A stretch of 64,000 bases of DNA from CATOSK01 sp034423195 (GCA_034423195.1 DAOUIZ010000035.1:1-64000); one strand, 5' to 3'; shown: positions 7,150 through 15,885, counted from the first letter of the stretch. Numbers and translations: made by a program. Notes: generated from the letters alone by a model not told the origin.

Positions 7150-8382
7150 ATGCAGAGGGAAGACGAGCGGCAGAGGGTGACCGAAACCCTGCCCGAAGTG
7201 GATGACATTTCCCCGGAGGCCATCGCCAGTGCCAAGGCGATGGTCGGGATGCGGCTGAGGACGGAGCAGTTCACCCGGGACGCATCTCTGGGTGCGCTTA
7301 TCAACTTCGCCAACGGCATCGGCGACGCCAACCCCCTCTTCCGGGACCAGGAGTACGCTGCCAACACCAAGTACGGGTCGGTCATCGGCCATCCCTGCGC
7401 TCCCTACATGCGCCACTGGTCGGGACGGACCCGGTGGGGCCTGCCCGGGGTGCATGGATTCTTCGCCGGGAACGACTGGGAGTTCTTCCGGGTGATGCGC
7501 CCGGGAGACTCGGTCAACTGCGTGGAACGGGTCATGGATGTCCAGGAGAAGCAGAGCCGCTACTCCGCCGCGCTGGTCATCCAGTATGTCGAGACCATCT
7601 ACACCAACCAGCGGGACGAGTTGGTCGCCCGCGTGGTGGGATGGTGTACCCGCCACCAGCGCCGGGCGTCCCGGGAACGGGGCAAATACGCCGGCGTTCC
7701 CCGACGCCACGAATACACCCCCGACGCGCTGGAAGCCATCGACCAGCAGGTCCTGAACGAAAAGCCGAGGGGCAGCCTCCCCCGGTACTGGGAGGAGACC
7801 CAGGTGGGCGAGGAGATGGAACCCATCGTCCGCGGCCCCCTTTCCCTCCAGGACGTGAGCGCCTTCCTGGTGGGTACCGGCCGCTCCAGCGCCCACGGAG
7901 TGTTGCTCCGGGAGGCCATGCGCCACCCGGACCACTTCTTCCGCAATCCCGAGGCCGGCGGCGGCCTAGAGTATACCGGGATCGGCCACCTGCGCGACTC
8001 GGTGGCTGAGGCGGTGGGAGTCCCCGGCGCCTACGACTACGGCCCCCAGCGCGTATCCTGGATGGGCACGCTGCTGACCAACTGGATGGGAGACGATGCC
8101 TTCCTGAAGCGGCTGCGGGTGGAATGCCGGCGGTTCAACGTCTACGGCGACACCCAATGGTGCAAGGGCCGCGTTGTCCGCAAGTATTTCAGCGGCGACG
8201 CCCCGCTGGTCGACCTGGAAATCTGGGCGGAAAACCAGCGAGGAGAAATCACCGCCCCGGGTTATGCTACCGTCATGCTCCCCTCTCGCGACCCCCGGGT
8301 CCCCTGGTTCACCGATGGGCGGGAACACTCACTGAAGAACGCCCCGATGGAAGAGAACACCCCGCCCATCCTGCCGGTGTAG
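7150..8382 (+). CDS. MaoC/FAS1-like double-hotdog acyl-CoA dehydratase (hydratase)
   Basis: A 410-residue two-domain protein. Residues 35-190 resemble the FAS1-like N-terminal dehydratase domain (INFANGIGDANPLFRDQEYA, later GHPCAPYMRHWSG and VMRPGDSVNCVERVMD). Residues 215-400 form a second hotdog domain (WEETQVGEEMEPIVRGPLS, later FNVYGDTQWCKGRVVRK). Such proteins hydrate enoyl-CoA thioesters. The pairing with CaiB-type transferases recalls mesaconyl-CoA transferase and mesaconyl-C4-CoA hydratase of Chloroflexus, but no lyase is nearby and the substrate here is unknown. It lies 22 bases after gene 2, preceded by GGGAG. Confidence 0.8.
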   Translation: MQREDERQRVTETLPEVDDISPEAIASAKAMVGMRLRTEQFTRDASLGALINFANGIGDANPLFRDQEYAANTKYGSVIGHPCAPYMRHWSGRTRWGLPGVHGFFAGNDWEFFRVMRPGDSVNCVERVMDVQEKQSRYSAALVIQYVETIYTNQRDELVARVVGWCTRHQRRASRERGKYAGVPRRHEYTPDALEAIDQQVLNEKPRGSLPRYWEETQVGEEMEPIVRGPLSLQDVSAFLVGTGRSSAHGVLLREAMRHPDHFFRNPEAGGGLEYTGIGHLRDSVAEAVGVPGAYDYGPQRVSWMGTLLTNWMGDDAFLKRLRVECRRFNVYGDTQWCKGRVVRKYFSGDAPLVDLEIWAENQRGEITAPGYATVMLPSRDPRVPWFTDGREHSLKNAPMEENTPPILPV

Positions 8383-8400
8383 GGTCGAAGGGAGTATCCA

Positions 8401-9624
8401 GTGACATCGGGTCGTGAAACTTCCATCAGTCAGTCTTTAGCCGGCGTGCGGGTCCTGGAGGTCGCCGAGGGCGTGGCCGGGCCCTACTGCGGCAAGCTCC
8501 TGGCGTCGCTGGGAGCCGGTGTCCTGAAGGTGGAACGTCCCGGAGGCGGCGACCCGTCCCGCCGGGAAGGCCCCTTCCCAGGGGATGTCCCCCACCCTGA
8601 AAGCAGCGGATTGTTCCTCTACCTGAACACCGGCAAGCGCGGGATTACCCTGGACCTGGACGATGCCCAGGGACGGGCGCTGCTGGCAGAGGTGGCATCC
8701 GGCGTCGATGTCCTCGTCACGGACCGGCAGCCGGGGCAAGGGGACGCCGGTGACACGGAATTTAGATCTCTCCGGGATGCCAACCCTGGCCTCATCGTTG
8801 CAACGGTAACCCCCTTCGGGACGCGGGGCCCTTACGCGGCCTTCCGCGCCCATGACCTGAATGTCTTCCACGCCGGCGGAGAGGGATACCTGCTCCCCAA
8901 CGGCCTGGCTTTGGACACCTTCCCGGAGCGGGCCCCCCTGGCGGCGGGCAGCCGGATGGGTTCGTATCAGGGCGGGTTGACCGCCGCGTTGGCGGTCGTG
9001 GCCGCCGTCCACGCGAAAAGGAACGGCGGGCCGGGGCAGGAAATCGACTGTTCCCTGCAGGAAGCCCAGCTCAACGTGGGCTACGTCCCCATCCAGCGGC
9101 TGGAATCGGAAGGGGTGGTGGAAGACCGCTTCTCCCGGTACTTTCGCGTCGGCGGAGTGCTCCCGGCCTCCGATGGTTATGTGGAGTTGTTGACCCTGGA
9201 ACCCCGCCAATGGCAGGGTCTCGGTGACTTGCTTGGCCAGCCGGAATGGGCGACCATGGAGAAATTCCAGAACCCCGCCGAGTACGGCCCCGAAATCAAC
9301 ACCCAACTCCGGGAGTGGTTCCAGCAGCACTCCAAGGAGTGGCTGTACCGGGAAGGTCAGGAGAAGGGAGTGCCCATCGCGCCCTACTACTCTCCGGGAG
9401 AAGTCTTCAACAGCGCCCAGCAGCGGGAACGGGGCCTGTTCCAGGAGATCGGCCATCCGGTGGCTGGACGTCATGAATATGCCGGGCCCCCGCTGCGCGC
9501 CGGCGGCGACCCTCCCCAGACCGGCCGGGCGCCCCTGTTGGGCGAGCACAACCGGCAGGTCTTCGGCGGATTGGGGTACTCTCCGGAGGAAATTGTCGAA
9601 CTGGCCAGGGCGGGAGTGATTTAA
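8401..9624 (+). CDS. CaiB/BaiF (class III) CoA-transferase 3
   Basis: A 407-residue family III CoA-transferase with a GTG start at 8401 preceded by AAGGGAG. Signatures are GVRVLEVAEGVAGPYCGKLL, GAGVLKVERPGGGDPSRREG and the C-terminal LGEHNRQVFGGLGYSPEEIV. The nucleophile region reads GQEIDCSLQEAQLNV, with Glu at the aligned Asp position, as in gene 1; the two also share the FLYLNTGKRG / FLYLNAGKRG block, so they are probably recent paralogues. It follows the hydratase by 18 bases within the operon. Confidence 0.9.
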   Translation: MTSGRETSISQSLAGVRVLEVAEGVAGPYCGKLLASLGAGVLKVERPGGGDPSRREGPFPGDVPHPESSGLFLYLNTGKRGITLDLDDAQGRALLAEVASGVDVLVTDRQPGQGDAGDTEFRSLRDANPGLIVATVTPFGTRGPYAAFRAHDLNVFHAGGEGYLLPNGLALDTFPERAPLAAGSRMGSYQGGLTAALAVVAAVHAKRNGGPGQEIDCSLQEAQLNVGYVPIQRLESEGVVEDRFSRYFRVGGVLPASDGYVELLTLEPRQWQGLGDLLGQPEWATMEKFQNPAEYGPEINTQLREWFQQHSKEWLYREGQEKGVPIAPYYSPGEVFNSAQQRERGLFQEIGHPVAGRHEYAGPPLRAGGDPPQTGRAPLLGEHNRQVFGGLGYSPEEIVELARAGVI

Positions 9625-10842
9625 GTGCAGCAAACGGGACGGGACGGCCCGCTGGCGGGAATCCGGGTTGCCGATTTTTCAGTCCACGCGGCCGGCCCTT
9701 TCGCCGGTCTGATGCTGGCGGAGCTGGGGGCCCAGGTCATCAAGGTCGAGAGCTCGGCCCGGCTGGACATAACCCGCCGTCCTCACACCATGTACGGGAA
9801 GCCGCCATCCAGCTTTGAGCAGGTCAACGCCAACAAGCTGTCGGTGACGCTGAACCTCAAGGAACCCCGGGCGGTGGAGCTGGCCCTGGAACTGGTCAGG
9901 GTCAGTGACCTGGTCTTGGAAAACTTCCGGCCCGGCGTCATGGACCGCCTGGGACTGGGGTTCGACCGTCTCCAGGAGGTCAACGAGCACATCCTGGTGG
10001 TGTCGGTATCTTCCAACGGCCAGACCGGACCGGAGCGGGGGTACGCCGGTTATGCTCCCATGTTCGCCGCGGCCGGAGGGCTGGGGCACCTCACCGGGTA
10101 TCCCGACGGCCCTCCCGTGGAGCTGCGCCACGCGATGGACCACACCGGAGGATTGATGGGGGCCTTCGCCGCTGCCGCCGCCCTGTGCGGCCATAACGCC
10201 GGTTCCGGCGGCAGGCAGGCCATGCACGTCGATGTGTCGGTCCGGGATGTCGCAACGGCGTTCATCGGGCCGGCCCTGCTGGATTACGCGATGAACGGCC
10301 GGGAGCAGGCCCCGCAGGGCAACGGGAACGGGGCTGCCGTACCCTGTGGAGTCTACCGTTGCGCCGGCGACGATGCCTGGGTCAGCATTTCCGTTGCGTC
10401 GGAATCCGAGTGGCAGGGGCTGGTGCGGGCAATGGGCAGCCCGGCATGGGCCGGTGAGCGTCGTTTCGGGGACGGCTACCAGAGGTGGCTGCACCGGAAC
10501 GACCTGGAAGCCTTGCTCGAAGAATGGACCCGGCAGCGCACCCCCTGGGAGGTGACCAGCGCGTTGCAGGCGGAGGGAGTAGCTGCCTTCCCGTCCATGT
10601 CCGCCAGCGAATTGATGACCGACCCCCACCTTGCCGACCGGCAGTCTTTCCCCGAAGTCGTGCATCCCGAAAAGGAACGCCAGCGGGGCGTCGGCCCTCC
10701 CTGGCGTTTTTCTGAGACCCCGGCGAGGCTGGACGGTTGGACCCCTAGTCTGGGAGAGGATAACGAGACAGTGTTCCACGGCCTGCTGGGAGTGCCGTTG
10801 GACGAGTTGCGGGACTTGCAGGAAGCAAGGGTAGTCTGGTAA
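9625..10842 (+). CDS. CaiB/BaiF (class III) CoA-transferase 4
   Basis: A 405-residue family III CoA-transferase whose GTG start directly abuts the TAA of gene 3, implying coupled translation. It shares with gene 2 the LVLENFRPGVMDRLGLGFDR block and the C-terminal LGEDNETVFHGLLGVPLDEL. Of the five CoA-transferases here it alone keeps an Asp at the position aligned with the formyl-CoA transferase nucleophile (VDVSVRDVATAF). Genes 1/3 and 2/4 therefore look like two paralogous pairs, perhaps forming heteromeric enzymes; that is inference. Confidence 0.9.
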   Translation: MQQTGRDGPLAGIRVADFSVHAAGPFAGLMLAELGAQVIKVESSARLDITRRPHTMYGKPPSSFEQVNANKLSVTLNLKEPRAVELALELVRVSDLVLENFRPGVMDRLGLGFDRLQEVNEHILVVSVSSNGQTGPERGYAGYAPMFAAAGGLGHLTGYPDGPPVELRHAMDHTGGLMGAFAAAAALCGHNAGSGGRQAMHVDVSVRDVATAFIGPALLDYAMNGREQAPQGNGNGAAVPCGVYRCAGDDAWVSISVASESEWQGLVRAMGSPAWAGERRFGDGYQRWLHRNDLEALLEEWTRQRTPWEVTSALQAEGVAAFPSMSASELMTDPHLADRQSFPEVVHPEKERQRGVGPPWRFSETPARLDGWTPSLGEDNETVFHGLLGVPLDELRDLQEARVVW

Positions 10843-10895
10843 ACCCTTCACAACCGGGAGAGTAACAAACACAGGAAGCGATAAAGGAGGCAGAC

Positions 10896-11555
10896 ATGGC
10901 GAACCGGAAAGGCACGGCAATGATGATGGTCGGGGCAGACATTCCGGCCGACAGGGAAGAGGACTTCAACCGCTGGTACAACGAGGAGCACCTGAAGGAA
11001 TTGGTCTCCGTCCCCGGCATCCTCAACGCCGCCCGCTACGAGGCCGTGCGGAGCGGCCCCAAGCACTTGGCCGTCTACGAGCTGGAAAGCATCGCGGTCA
11101 TCGAGACCGACGCCTTCAAGAACCGCCCCCGCACCGAGTGGGGAGCGCGGGTCAGCCCCAGCATCATCGGCAGCAACTTCTTCAACAACGTCTACGAAAT
11201 GGTCTACCCCACCGAGTTGAGCGATTCCATCGCGGGCGCGGACATGGCTCCGGCCCTGCAGATTGGGCGCATGGACATTGGGGCGGAGAACGAGGACGAG
11301 TGGAACCGCTGGTACAGCGGCGTCTACGTCCCCAACTACGAGAAGGTCCCCGGCTGCATTCGCGGGCGCCGCTGGCGGGCCGTCCGGGGCGCTCCCCAGT
11401 ACGCCGTAATGTACGAGTTCGAGCACGAGGGGGTGTCCGACACCGCTGAGTGGGCCGCCCAGCGGGACATCAACCCCGACAACCCCCGGATGCGGGACAT
11501 TATGACCCACGCCCCCGGCTCGCCGGGAATCTGGAAGAAGACCTTCCAGCTGTAA
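10896..11555 (+). CDS. Duplicated EthD/Dabb-like dimeric alpha-beta barrel protein
   Basis: The 219-residue product contains two copies of an approximately 100-residue ferredoxin-like unit. Residues 10-105 carry DFNRWYNEEHLKELVSVPG and YEAVRSGPKHLAVYELES; residues 120-215 carry EWNRWYSGVYVPNYEKVPGC and WRAVRGAPQYAVMYEFE. The W-W-Y/N...VPG pattern is typical of EthD/DUF4286-type dimeric alpha-beta barrels, small enzymes or accessory proteins in degradation of aromatics and polyketide-like compounds. The internal duplication gives one chain the fold normally made by a dimer. AAAGGAGG lies 8 bases before the ATG. It ends the first operon; a strong terminator follows. Confidence 0.7.
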   Translation: MANRKGTAMMMVGADIPADREEDFNRWYNEEHLKELVSVPGILNAARYEAVRSGPKHLAVYELESIAVIETDAFKNRPRTEWGARVSPSIIGSNFFNNVYEMVYPTELSDSIAGADMAPALQIGRMDIGAENEDEWNRWYSGVYVPNYEKVPGCIRGRRWRAVRGAPQYAVMYEFEHEGVSDTAEWAAQRDINPDNPRMRDIMTHAPGSPGIWKKTFQL

Positions 11556-11585
11556 ACCCCGGGACCCCACGGCACGACTATGGGC

Positions 11586-11614
11586 GGGGGGCAGCTCAAG
11601 CTGCTCCCCGTTTT
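11586..11614 (+). terminator. Rho-independent terminator after the CoA-transferase operon
   Basis: A 10-bp stem (GGGGGGCAGC with GCTGCTCCCC, one G-U pair), tetraloop TCAA, then GTTTTCTT. It closes the 4618-11555 operon. Confidence 0.85.
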
Positions 11615-11700
11615 CTTGTTCCCCTGTGCCCCGGGCGGGAATCAGACCCCCCGTTGCCGTTGAGTTGCACCACCTGAAACGGAACGATATCAACAGCTTC

Positions 11701-11729
11701 TTGAAGGTTGTCCCCGGCTTGCCTTAGAC
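11701..11729 (+). promoter_or_regulatory. Sigma70-like promoter candidate for CoA-transferase 5
   Basis: TTGAAG and TTAGAC are separated by 17 bases and lie 30 bases before the start codon, downstream of the preceding terminator. Both boxes are imperfect. Confidence 0.35.
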
Positions 11730-11759
11730 TCGCTTATCACGCTTTTATGAAGGGGAGTT

Positions 11760-13025
11760 ATGGCGGGGCCGTTGGACGGGGTTAGAGTCGTCGAGTTCAC
11801 CGAGATTATCGCCGGCCCCTTTGCCGGGATGCTGTTGTCCGACATGGGGGCGGAGGTCATCAAGGTGGAGCCGCCCTGGGGTGACCCGTGGCGCACGGCC
11901 TATCCCTTTTCCGAAACCGAGGGACGGCCCTTCCTGGCCTACAACCGGGGCAAACGGGACATTACCCTGGACTTGACTTCTCCCGAATCTCAGGGGGTGT
12001 TGGAGCGCTTGATCCCCACCGCCGACGTGGTCCTGGCCAACTACCGGCCTGATGTGGCGGTTAAGCTGGGCGTGGACTACGAAACGTTGGCCCGTCTCAA
12101 CCCGCGCTTGATTTACTGCGAAAACACCGCCTTCGGCCGGCAGGGGCCCGATGCCCACCGCCCAGGGTACGACGTGATGCTGCAGGCCATGTCCGGCCTG
12201 ATGGCGGCGGAGGCCAAGCTGGACGGCGAGAACCTGCAGCATATAGTGTCGTCGCCGGTAATCGACACTTCGGCGGGTTTCTGCCTGGCCTGGTGCGTGT
12301 GCGGCGCCCTGTTTTCCAGGGAACGGACGGGACGAGGCCAGAAAATCGAGAGCACCCTCCTTGGGACGGCGCTGGCCCTGATGGGGATGCGCTTCTTCCA
12401 CGTTGAGGAGCTGGACCGGGATGGCCGTGCTGAGACGCTGCAGGTCCTGGACACCCTGCGGGAGGCCGGGGTTCCCTTCCCCGAATTGCTGGAGGTCTAC
12501 GAGAGCCGGAACTACCAGTTGAAGGGGACGATTTATTACCGCACTTACCAGACGGCCACCGGCACGATAGCCGTGGGGTGCCTGAGCGATCCCCTGAGGA
12601 AGCGGTTGCTGGAGGTGCTGGGGTTGCACGACATCAGGTTTGATGACGGATATGACCCGTTGTCCCCCGAAGCCGTCCAGTTCGCCGAATGGCTGAAGGT
12701 GGATGCCGAGGAGCGTTTCCGGCAGCGGAGCAGCGAGGAATGGCTGGAACTGCTGGAGAGCCGGGGCGTTCCGGCAGGCCCGGTGCGGTTCGTCGAGGAG
12801 CTATTTGACGACCCGCAGGTGGTGGCCAACGGGCTGGTAGCCAACCTGGAACACCCGCAAGCCGGTACGGTGAAGATGGTGGGGGCGATGGCCAACTTCA
12901 GCGGGACTCCGCTGGAAACCCGTCCGCCGGCGGCCCTGGGGCAGCACACCGATGAAGTCCTGTCCGAGCTGGGTTACTCAGGAGAGGAAATACGGCTCTG
13001 GAGGGAGCAGGGAATCATCCGGTAA
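11760..13025 (+). CDS. CaiB/BaiF (class III) CoA-transferase 5
   Basis: A 421-residue family III CoA-transferase, separated from the first four by a terminator and flanked on the other side by another, so it is monocistronic. Signatures are GVRVVEFTEIIAGPFAGMLL, MGAEVIKVEPPWGDPWR and the C-terminal LGQHTDEVLSELGYSGEEIR. The nucleophile region reads GQKIESTLLGTALAL, with Gly at the aligned Asp position by eye. AAGGGGAG lies 5 bases before the ATG. Substrate unknown. Confidence 0.9.
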   Translation: MAGPLDGVRVVEFTEIIAGPFAGMLLSDMGAEVIKVEPPWGDPWRTAYPFSETEGRPFLAYNRGKRDITLDLTSPESQGVLERLIPTADVVLANYRPDVAVKLGVDYETLARLNPRLIYCENTAFGRQGPDAHRPGYDVMLQAMSGLMAAEAKLDGENLQHIVSSPVIDTSAGFCLAWCVCGALFSRERTGRGQKIESTLLGTALALMGMRFFHVEELDRDGRAETLQVLDTLREAGVPFPELLEVYESRNYQLKGTIYYRTYQTATGTIAVGCLSDPLRKRLLEVLGLHDIRFDDGYDPLSPEAVQFAEWLKVDAEERFRQRSSEEWLELLESRGVPAGPVRFVEELFDDPQVVANGLVANLEHPQAGTVKMVGAMANFSGTPLETRPPAALGQHTDEVLSELGYSGEEIRLWREQGIIR

Positions 13026-13062
13026 AGGCGAGAGTTTACCGGCCACGCGGGAAGCCGAACAG

Positions 13063-13092
13063 AAACGGGGCGGGTCAACTCCCGCCCCGTTT
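13063..13092. terminator. Bidirectional terminator hairpin
   Basis: A perfect 12-bp stem (AAACGGGGCGGG with CCCGCCCCGTTT) around the loop TCAACT lies between the convergent CoA-transferase 5 and the monooxygenase gene. The A/T ends provide a short U-run on both strands. Confidence 0.8.
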
Positions 13093-13117
13093 GGCGTCCG
13101 TGGTATGGGGCTGCCGG

Positions 13118-14260
13118 CTAGTCTTCCTTGAGGGCAGGGATAACCTTGGTGCCCAGCAGCTCGATGGAGCGCATCACATCCTCATGGGGCATATTGCCCT
13201 CGTTGCCATAGATGAGGATGTAGCCCGGCTCCAGGGTATCCCGGACATAGCGCAGCTTCTTGATGACCGTTTCCGGGCTGCCCACCACTATGTTGTGGGC
13301 TTCCTGCAAGTCCTCATAGGACATCCGCCGACCCATTGTGCCCGTCCCGATGAGCGGCCGGGACATCTTGATTCGCAGGGCTTCCCGGGACTGGTAGCCC
13401 GGCGGGTCGTTGAACTCCACCGGCCCCCGGTTCCGGTGGTTCTCCGTCCAGAGGAAGGTGCGGCCTATTTCCTGGGCCTTCTCGTCAGTATCGGCCACGA
13501 GGCAGCGCATCAGGTAGCCGAAGTGTTCCGGGCCGGGCTCGAAGCCCTCCTCGTGGGCGGTCTCGAAGTAAATCGCCTTGAGCTGCTTGGTCAGGTCCAG
13601 CAGCGAACCCAGGTTCATGTAGGGGTACTGGTGCTTGGCCGCCCAGATGACGCTCTCCGGGCTGCCTGTGCCGGGAAACCACACCGGCGGGTGCGGCTTC
13701 TGAATGGGCACCACCCAGGGGTTCACCATCCGGTGCGGGAAATACCGCCCCTCCCACCGGAACGGCCCCGGGGTGGTCCAGCACTTCACGATCAGGTCAT
13801 GCGCCTCCTCGAACCGGTCCCGGTTCTCCGTCGGGCTGATCCCCGCGTGGAGGGTTTCGACGGCGGTGCCGCGGACAAAGCCGGATATGATGCGTCCGCC
13901 GGAAATGCAGTCCAGCATGGCGACTTCCTCGGCCATCTTCACCGGGTCGTTGACGGCGATGACGTTGCCGAGCATGGCAATCTTGGCCCGCTTGGTGACC
14001 TTGGAAATGACGGCGGCGTCGACGTTGACCGAGGGTTTCATGCACCAGTAGGAGGAGTGGTGCTCGTTGGACATGATCCCGTCGAACCCGTTTTCGTCGG
14101 CCCAGGCGTACTGGTCGTGGTAGTTGCTGTAGAGGACGTGGGCCTTTTCCGGGTCGAAGTGGGTGTTGGGGAAGTGCATCCGCCCCGACTCGTAGGGCTC
14201 AAGGTCGGTCTCGGTGACGTGACCGTAGGGCTGTTCAGAGAACCAGAAAACTTCGGTCAT
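13118..14260 (-). CDS. Luciferase-like (LLM class) FMN/F420-dependent monooxygenase 1
   Basis: A 380-residue bacterial-luciferase-family TIM-barrel flavoenzyme. Typical blocks are DENGFDGIMSNEHHSSYWCM near residue 55, then KIAMLGNVIAVNDPVKMAEE and VAMLDCISGGRIISGFVRG, and VVPIQKPHPPVWFPGTGSPE in the centre. Members oxidise organic substrates, often at C-S, C-N or ketone positions, using reduced flavin; the substrate is unknown. The gene follows the alpha/beta hydrolase gene on the minus strand with a 155-base gap filled by family A repeats. Confidence 0.85.
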   Translation of the reverse strand: MTEVFWFSEQPYGHVTETDLEPYESGRMHFPNTHFDPEKAHVLYSNYHDQYAWADENGFDGIMSNEHHSSYWCMKPSVNVDAAVISKVTKRAKIAMLGNVIAVNDPVKMAEEVAMLDCISGGRIISGFVRGTAVETLHAGISPTENRDRFEEAHDLIVKCWTTPGPFRWEGRYFPHRMVNPWVVPIQKPHPPVWFPGTGSPESVIWAAKHQYPYMNLGSLLDLTKQLKAIYFETAHEEGFEPGPEHFGYLMRCLVADTDEKAQEIGRTFLWTENHRNRGPVEFNDPPGYQSREALRIKMSRPLIGTGTMGRRMSYEDLQEAHNIVVGSPETVIKKLRYVRDTLEPGYILIYGNEGNMPHEDVMRSIELLGTKVIPALKED

Positions 14261-14265
14261 GGCTG

Positions 14266-14414
14266 CTCCTTCTGATGGGTCGCGGCCTCCGCCGCCAGGT
14301 TGGGTAACTTGTCTAAGGCGGCTTGGCCGCTCTGTCTGAAGGTCGCGGCCTCCGCCGCCGGGTTAGGTAACTTGTCTAAGGCGGCTTGGCCGCTCCTTCT
14401 GATGGGTCGCGGAA
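14266..14414. repeat. Family A paired repeat, copies a and b
   Basis: Two direct copies with a 63-bp period (from 14278 and 14341) share GGTCGCGGCC, TCCGCCGCC, GGTAACTTGTCTAAGG and CGGCTTGGCCGCTC. Inside each copy GCGGCC and GCCGCC can pair with GGCGGC and GGCCGC across the conserved core. A further partial unit (CTCCTTCTGATGGGTCGCGG) flanks the pair on both sides, at 14266 and 14395. The array lies between the hydrolase and monooxygenase genes. Related pairs are at 15503-15620 and 36248-36415. Confidence 0.8.
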
Positions 14415-14415
14415 A

Positions 14416-15213
14416 CTAGGCGAGGCTGGACAGAAATCCGGTTACGGCGGCGACGAACTCGTCGGGTTTTTCGATGGCCGGGGAGTGGCCGCAGTTGTCG
14501 ATAATCTTCAGGCTGGAGTTGGCGATGGCCTTCTCGAACAACTCCCCGCATTCCACCGGGATGATGGCGTCCTGGCGTCCCCAGACGATGAGGGTGGGGA
14601 CGGTGACCTTGGCGAGGTAGTGGGGAAGGCTGAGGTTATGGAGGTAGGGACGCCAGCAGAGCCGGGAGGCCATCTCGGCGTTGGAGTGCTGAACGACCTG
14701 TTCCTCCGGGGTCAACTCCCGGGTGTACTGGTCGTAGTTTTCCACCTGGGATGTGTCGTAGAACCGCTGGGCAAGGCGCGTCTGGGACGAAACCATGAAT
14801 ATCTCGGCGATCTCGCCCTGCTCAGGCTTGATTCCGGCGGCGTCGACAAGGATGAGGGCCCTGAGGTTGGAGTCGGACATGGCGGCCATTTCGGCGGAAA
14901 CCCAGCCGCCCATGGAGGAGCCCATGAGGACGTAGTTCTCCAGGCCCAGCGCCTGCACCAACTGGAAGTTGAAGTGGCAGACGTCGTTGATGGTGTATAC
15001 CCAATTGGGGCGTTCGGTGCCGTTGAACCCTGGCTGGGACGGGACGTAAACGGTGTAATTGGCGGACAATTCTTCGTGGTAGCGCTGCCATCCAGCGCTG
15101 CCGCCGGCGCCGTGAAGGAACAACAGGGGCGGGCCGGAACCCCCGGTGAACATCTCGACTTCGGTACCGGCAACGTTGATCGTAGTCCGGCTTCCTGAAG
15201 AAGTGGTGGTCAT
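14416..15213 (-). CDS. Alpha/beta-fold hydrolase
   Basis: The 265-residue product starts at the ATG at 15213 (MTTTSSGS); an upstream in-frame ATG would add 20 residues of poor composition, and CGGGG precedes the chosen start. The fold is clear: PPLLFLHGAGGSAGWQRYHE (oxyanion-hole HG motif), the nucleophile elbow LMGSSMGGWVSAE, the acid region PTLIVWGRQDAIIPV and the catalytic His in IIDNCGHSPAIEKPDEF. The arrangement resembles meta-cleavage C-C hydrolases such as BphD/MhpC as well as generic esterases. Its position before a flavin monooxygenase would suit ring-cleavage or ester chemistry, but the substrate is not evident. Confidence 0.8.
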   Translation of the reverse strand: MTTTSSGSRTTINVAGTEVEMFTGGSGPPLLFLHGAGGSAGWQRYHEELSANYTVYVPSQPGFNGTERPNWVYTINDVCHFNFQLVQALGLENYVLMGSSMGGWVSAEMAAMSDSNLRALILVDAAGIKPEQGEIAEIFMVSSQTRLAQRFYDTSQVENYDQYTRELTPEEQVVQHSNAEMASRLCWRPYLHNLSLPHYLAKVTVPTLIVWGRQDAIIPVECGELFEKAIANSSLKIIDNCGHSPAIEKPDEFVAAVTGFLSSLA

Positions 15214-15402
15214 AATAGAACCCCGAAATTGAGTGTGATTTGTGCGACGCCGGGCCGGGCGCGGGTCGGTCAAAGGCGGTCTGGGAGATTGGGCTGATTG
15301 TGTTACACGGGTCTAACCTTGTCAAGTTGCGGGGAGGCGCAAGGGTCGAGTCAGACTCCAGGGGATCGGCCTATGGTTAGGTCGGCCAAATCGCTCCGGG
15401 CG

Positions 15403-15690
15403 GGAAAGGAATTCTGCCGCATTTTGCTACATTTTGCCTCATTGACGAGGGGCGGAGGGGCAGCCCCGGGGGAGAAGGTCGTCCGAACAGCATAGATTGA
15501 TAATCGCGGCTTTCGGGGCCGATCGAGGCAACTTGTCTAAGGCCCCTGGGCCGCTTGGTTGGAAGGTTGCCGCTTTCGCGCCCTTTAGAGGCAACTTGTC
15601 TAAGGCTCCTGGGCCGCTCCATGTATCCATAGTAGAGAGGCGGCTGCGGGGTTGGCAAGCGGGAAGTGTCAGCAGCCCGGGCGGCCCGAG
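15403..15690. repeat. Family C repeat copy 1, interrupted by a family A pair
   Basis: The left block (TTCTGCCGCATTTTGCTACA and onwards to about 15460) matches 25225-25285 at roughly four of five bases. The right block (about 15620-15690, with GGGTTGGCAAGCGGGAAGTG) matches 25318-25375. In copy 2 the blocks are about 30 bases apart; here they are about 160 apart, and the extra sequence is the family A pair. Confidence 0.5.
15503..15620. repeat. Family A paired repeat, copies c and d
   Basis: The core AACTTGTCTAAGG occurs at 15530 and 15593, again a 63-bp period. Copy c has GGGGCC before and GGCCCC after the core and GCGGC/GCCGC further out; these stems differ in sequence from copies a and b but still pair. 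Copy d is more degenerate. Confidence 0.75.
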
Positions 15691-15826
15691 GGGCGTGGAG
15701 AAACGGTCAGGTCTTTGCGCTTGATTTACGGTGCTGATCTATGGTGCCATTTATGATGTTCCACCATCCCCTCGCTGGCGCCCTTGCGGGGCCACAGACG
15801 GCCGGGTGCCAGAGCCGTTTCTTGGG

Positions 15827-15832
15827 TATAAT
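15827..15832 (+). promoter_or_regulatory. -10 box candidate for the GMC oxidoreductase gene
   Basis: A perfect TATAAT lies 54 bases before the start codon. No matching -35 box is obvious 17 bases upstream, so an activator or a degenerate -35 would be required. Confidence 0.35.
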
Positions 15833-15885
15833 GTCGTCCACGGCAACCGGTCAAACCGGAAAGTTGAAATTGAAAGGGGGGTCCC

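Larger units (their letters stand above)
15214..15885. other. Repeat-rich intergenic region
   Basis: About 670 bases between the divergent hydrolase and GMC oxidoreductase genes with no credible gene. From left to right it holds a short family-B-like fragment (GGTCGAGTCAGACT at about 15345), the left part of a family C repeat (about 15403-15460), a family A pair (15503-15620), the right part of family C (about 15620-15690) and a possible promoter at 15827. Confidence 0.7.

Noticed and set aside
14266..15620. CRISPR array suggested by the regularly spaced repeats
   Set aside because: Only two units per site, the 63-bp period includes no unique spacer, and the repeats themselves are long and internally paired. 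No cas gene is present.
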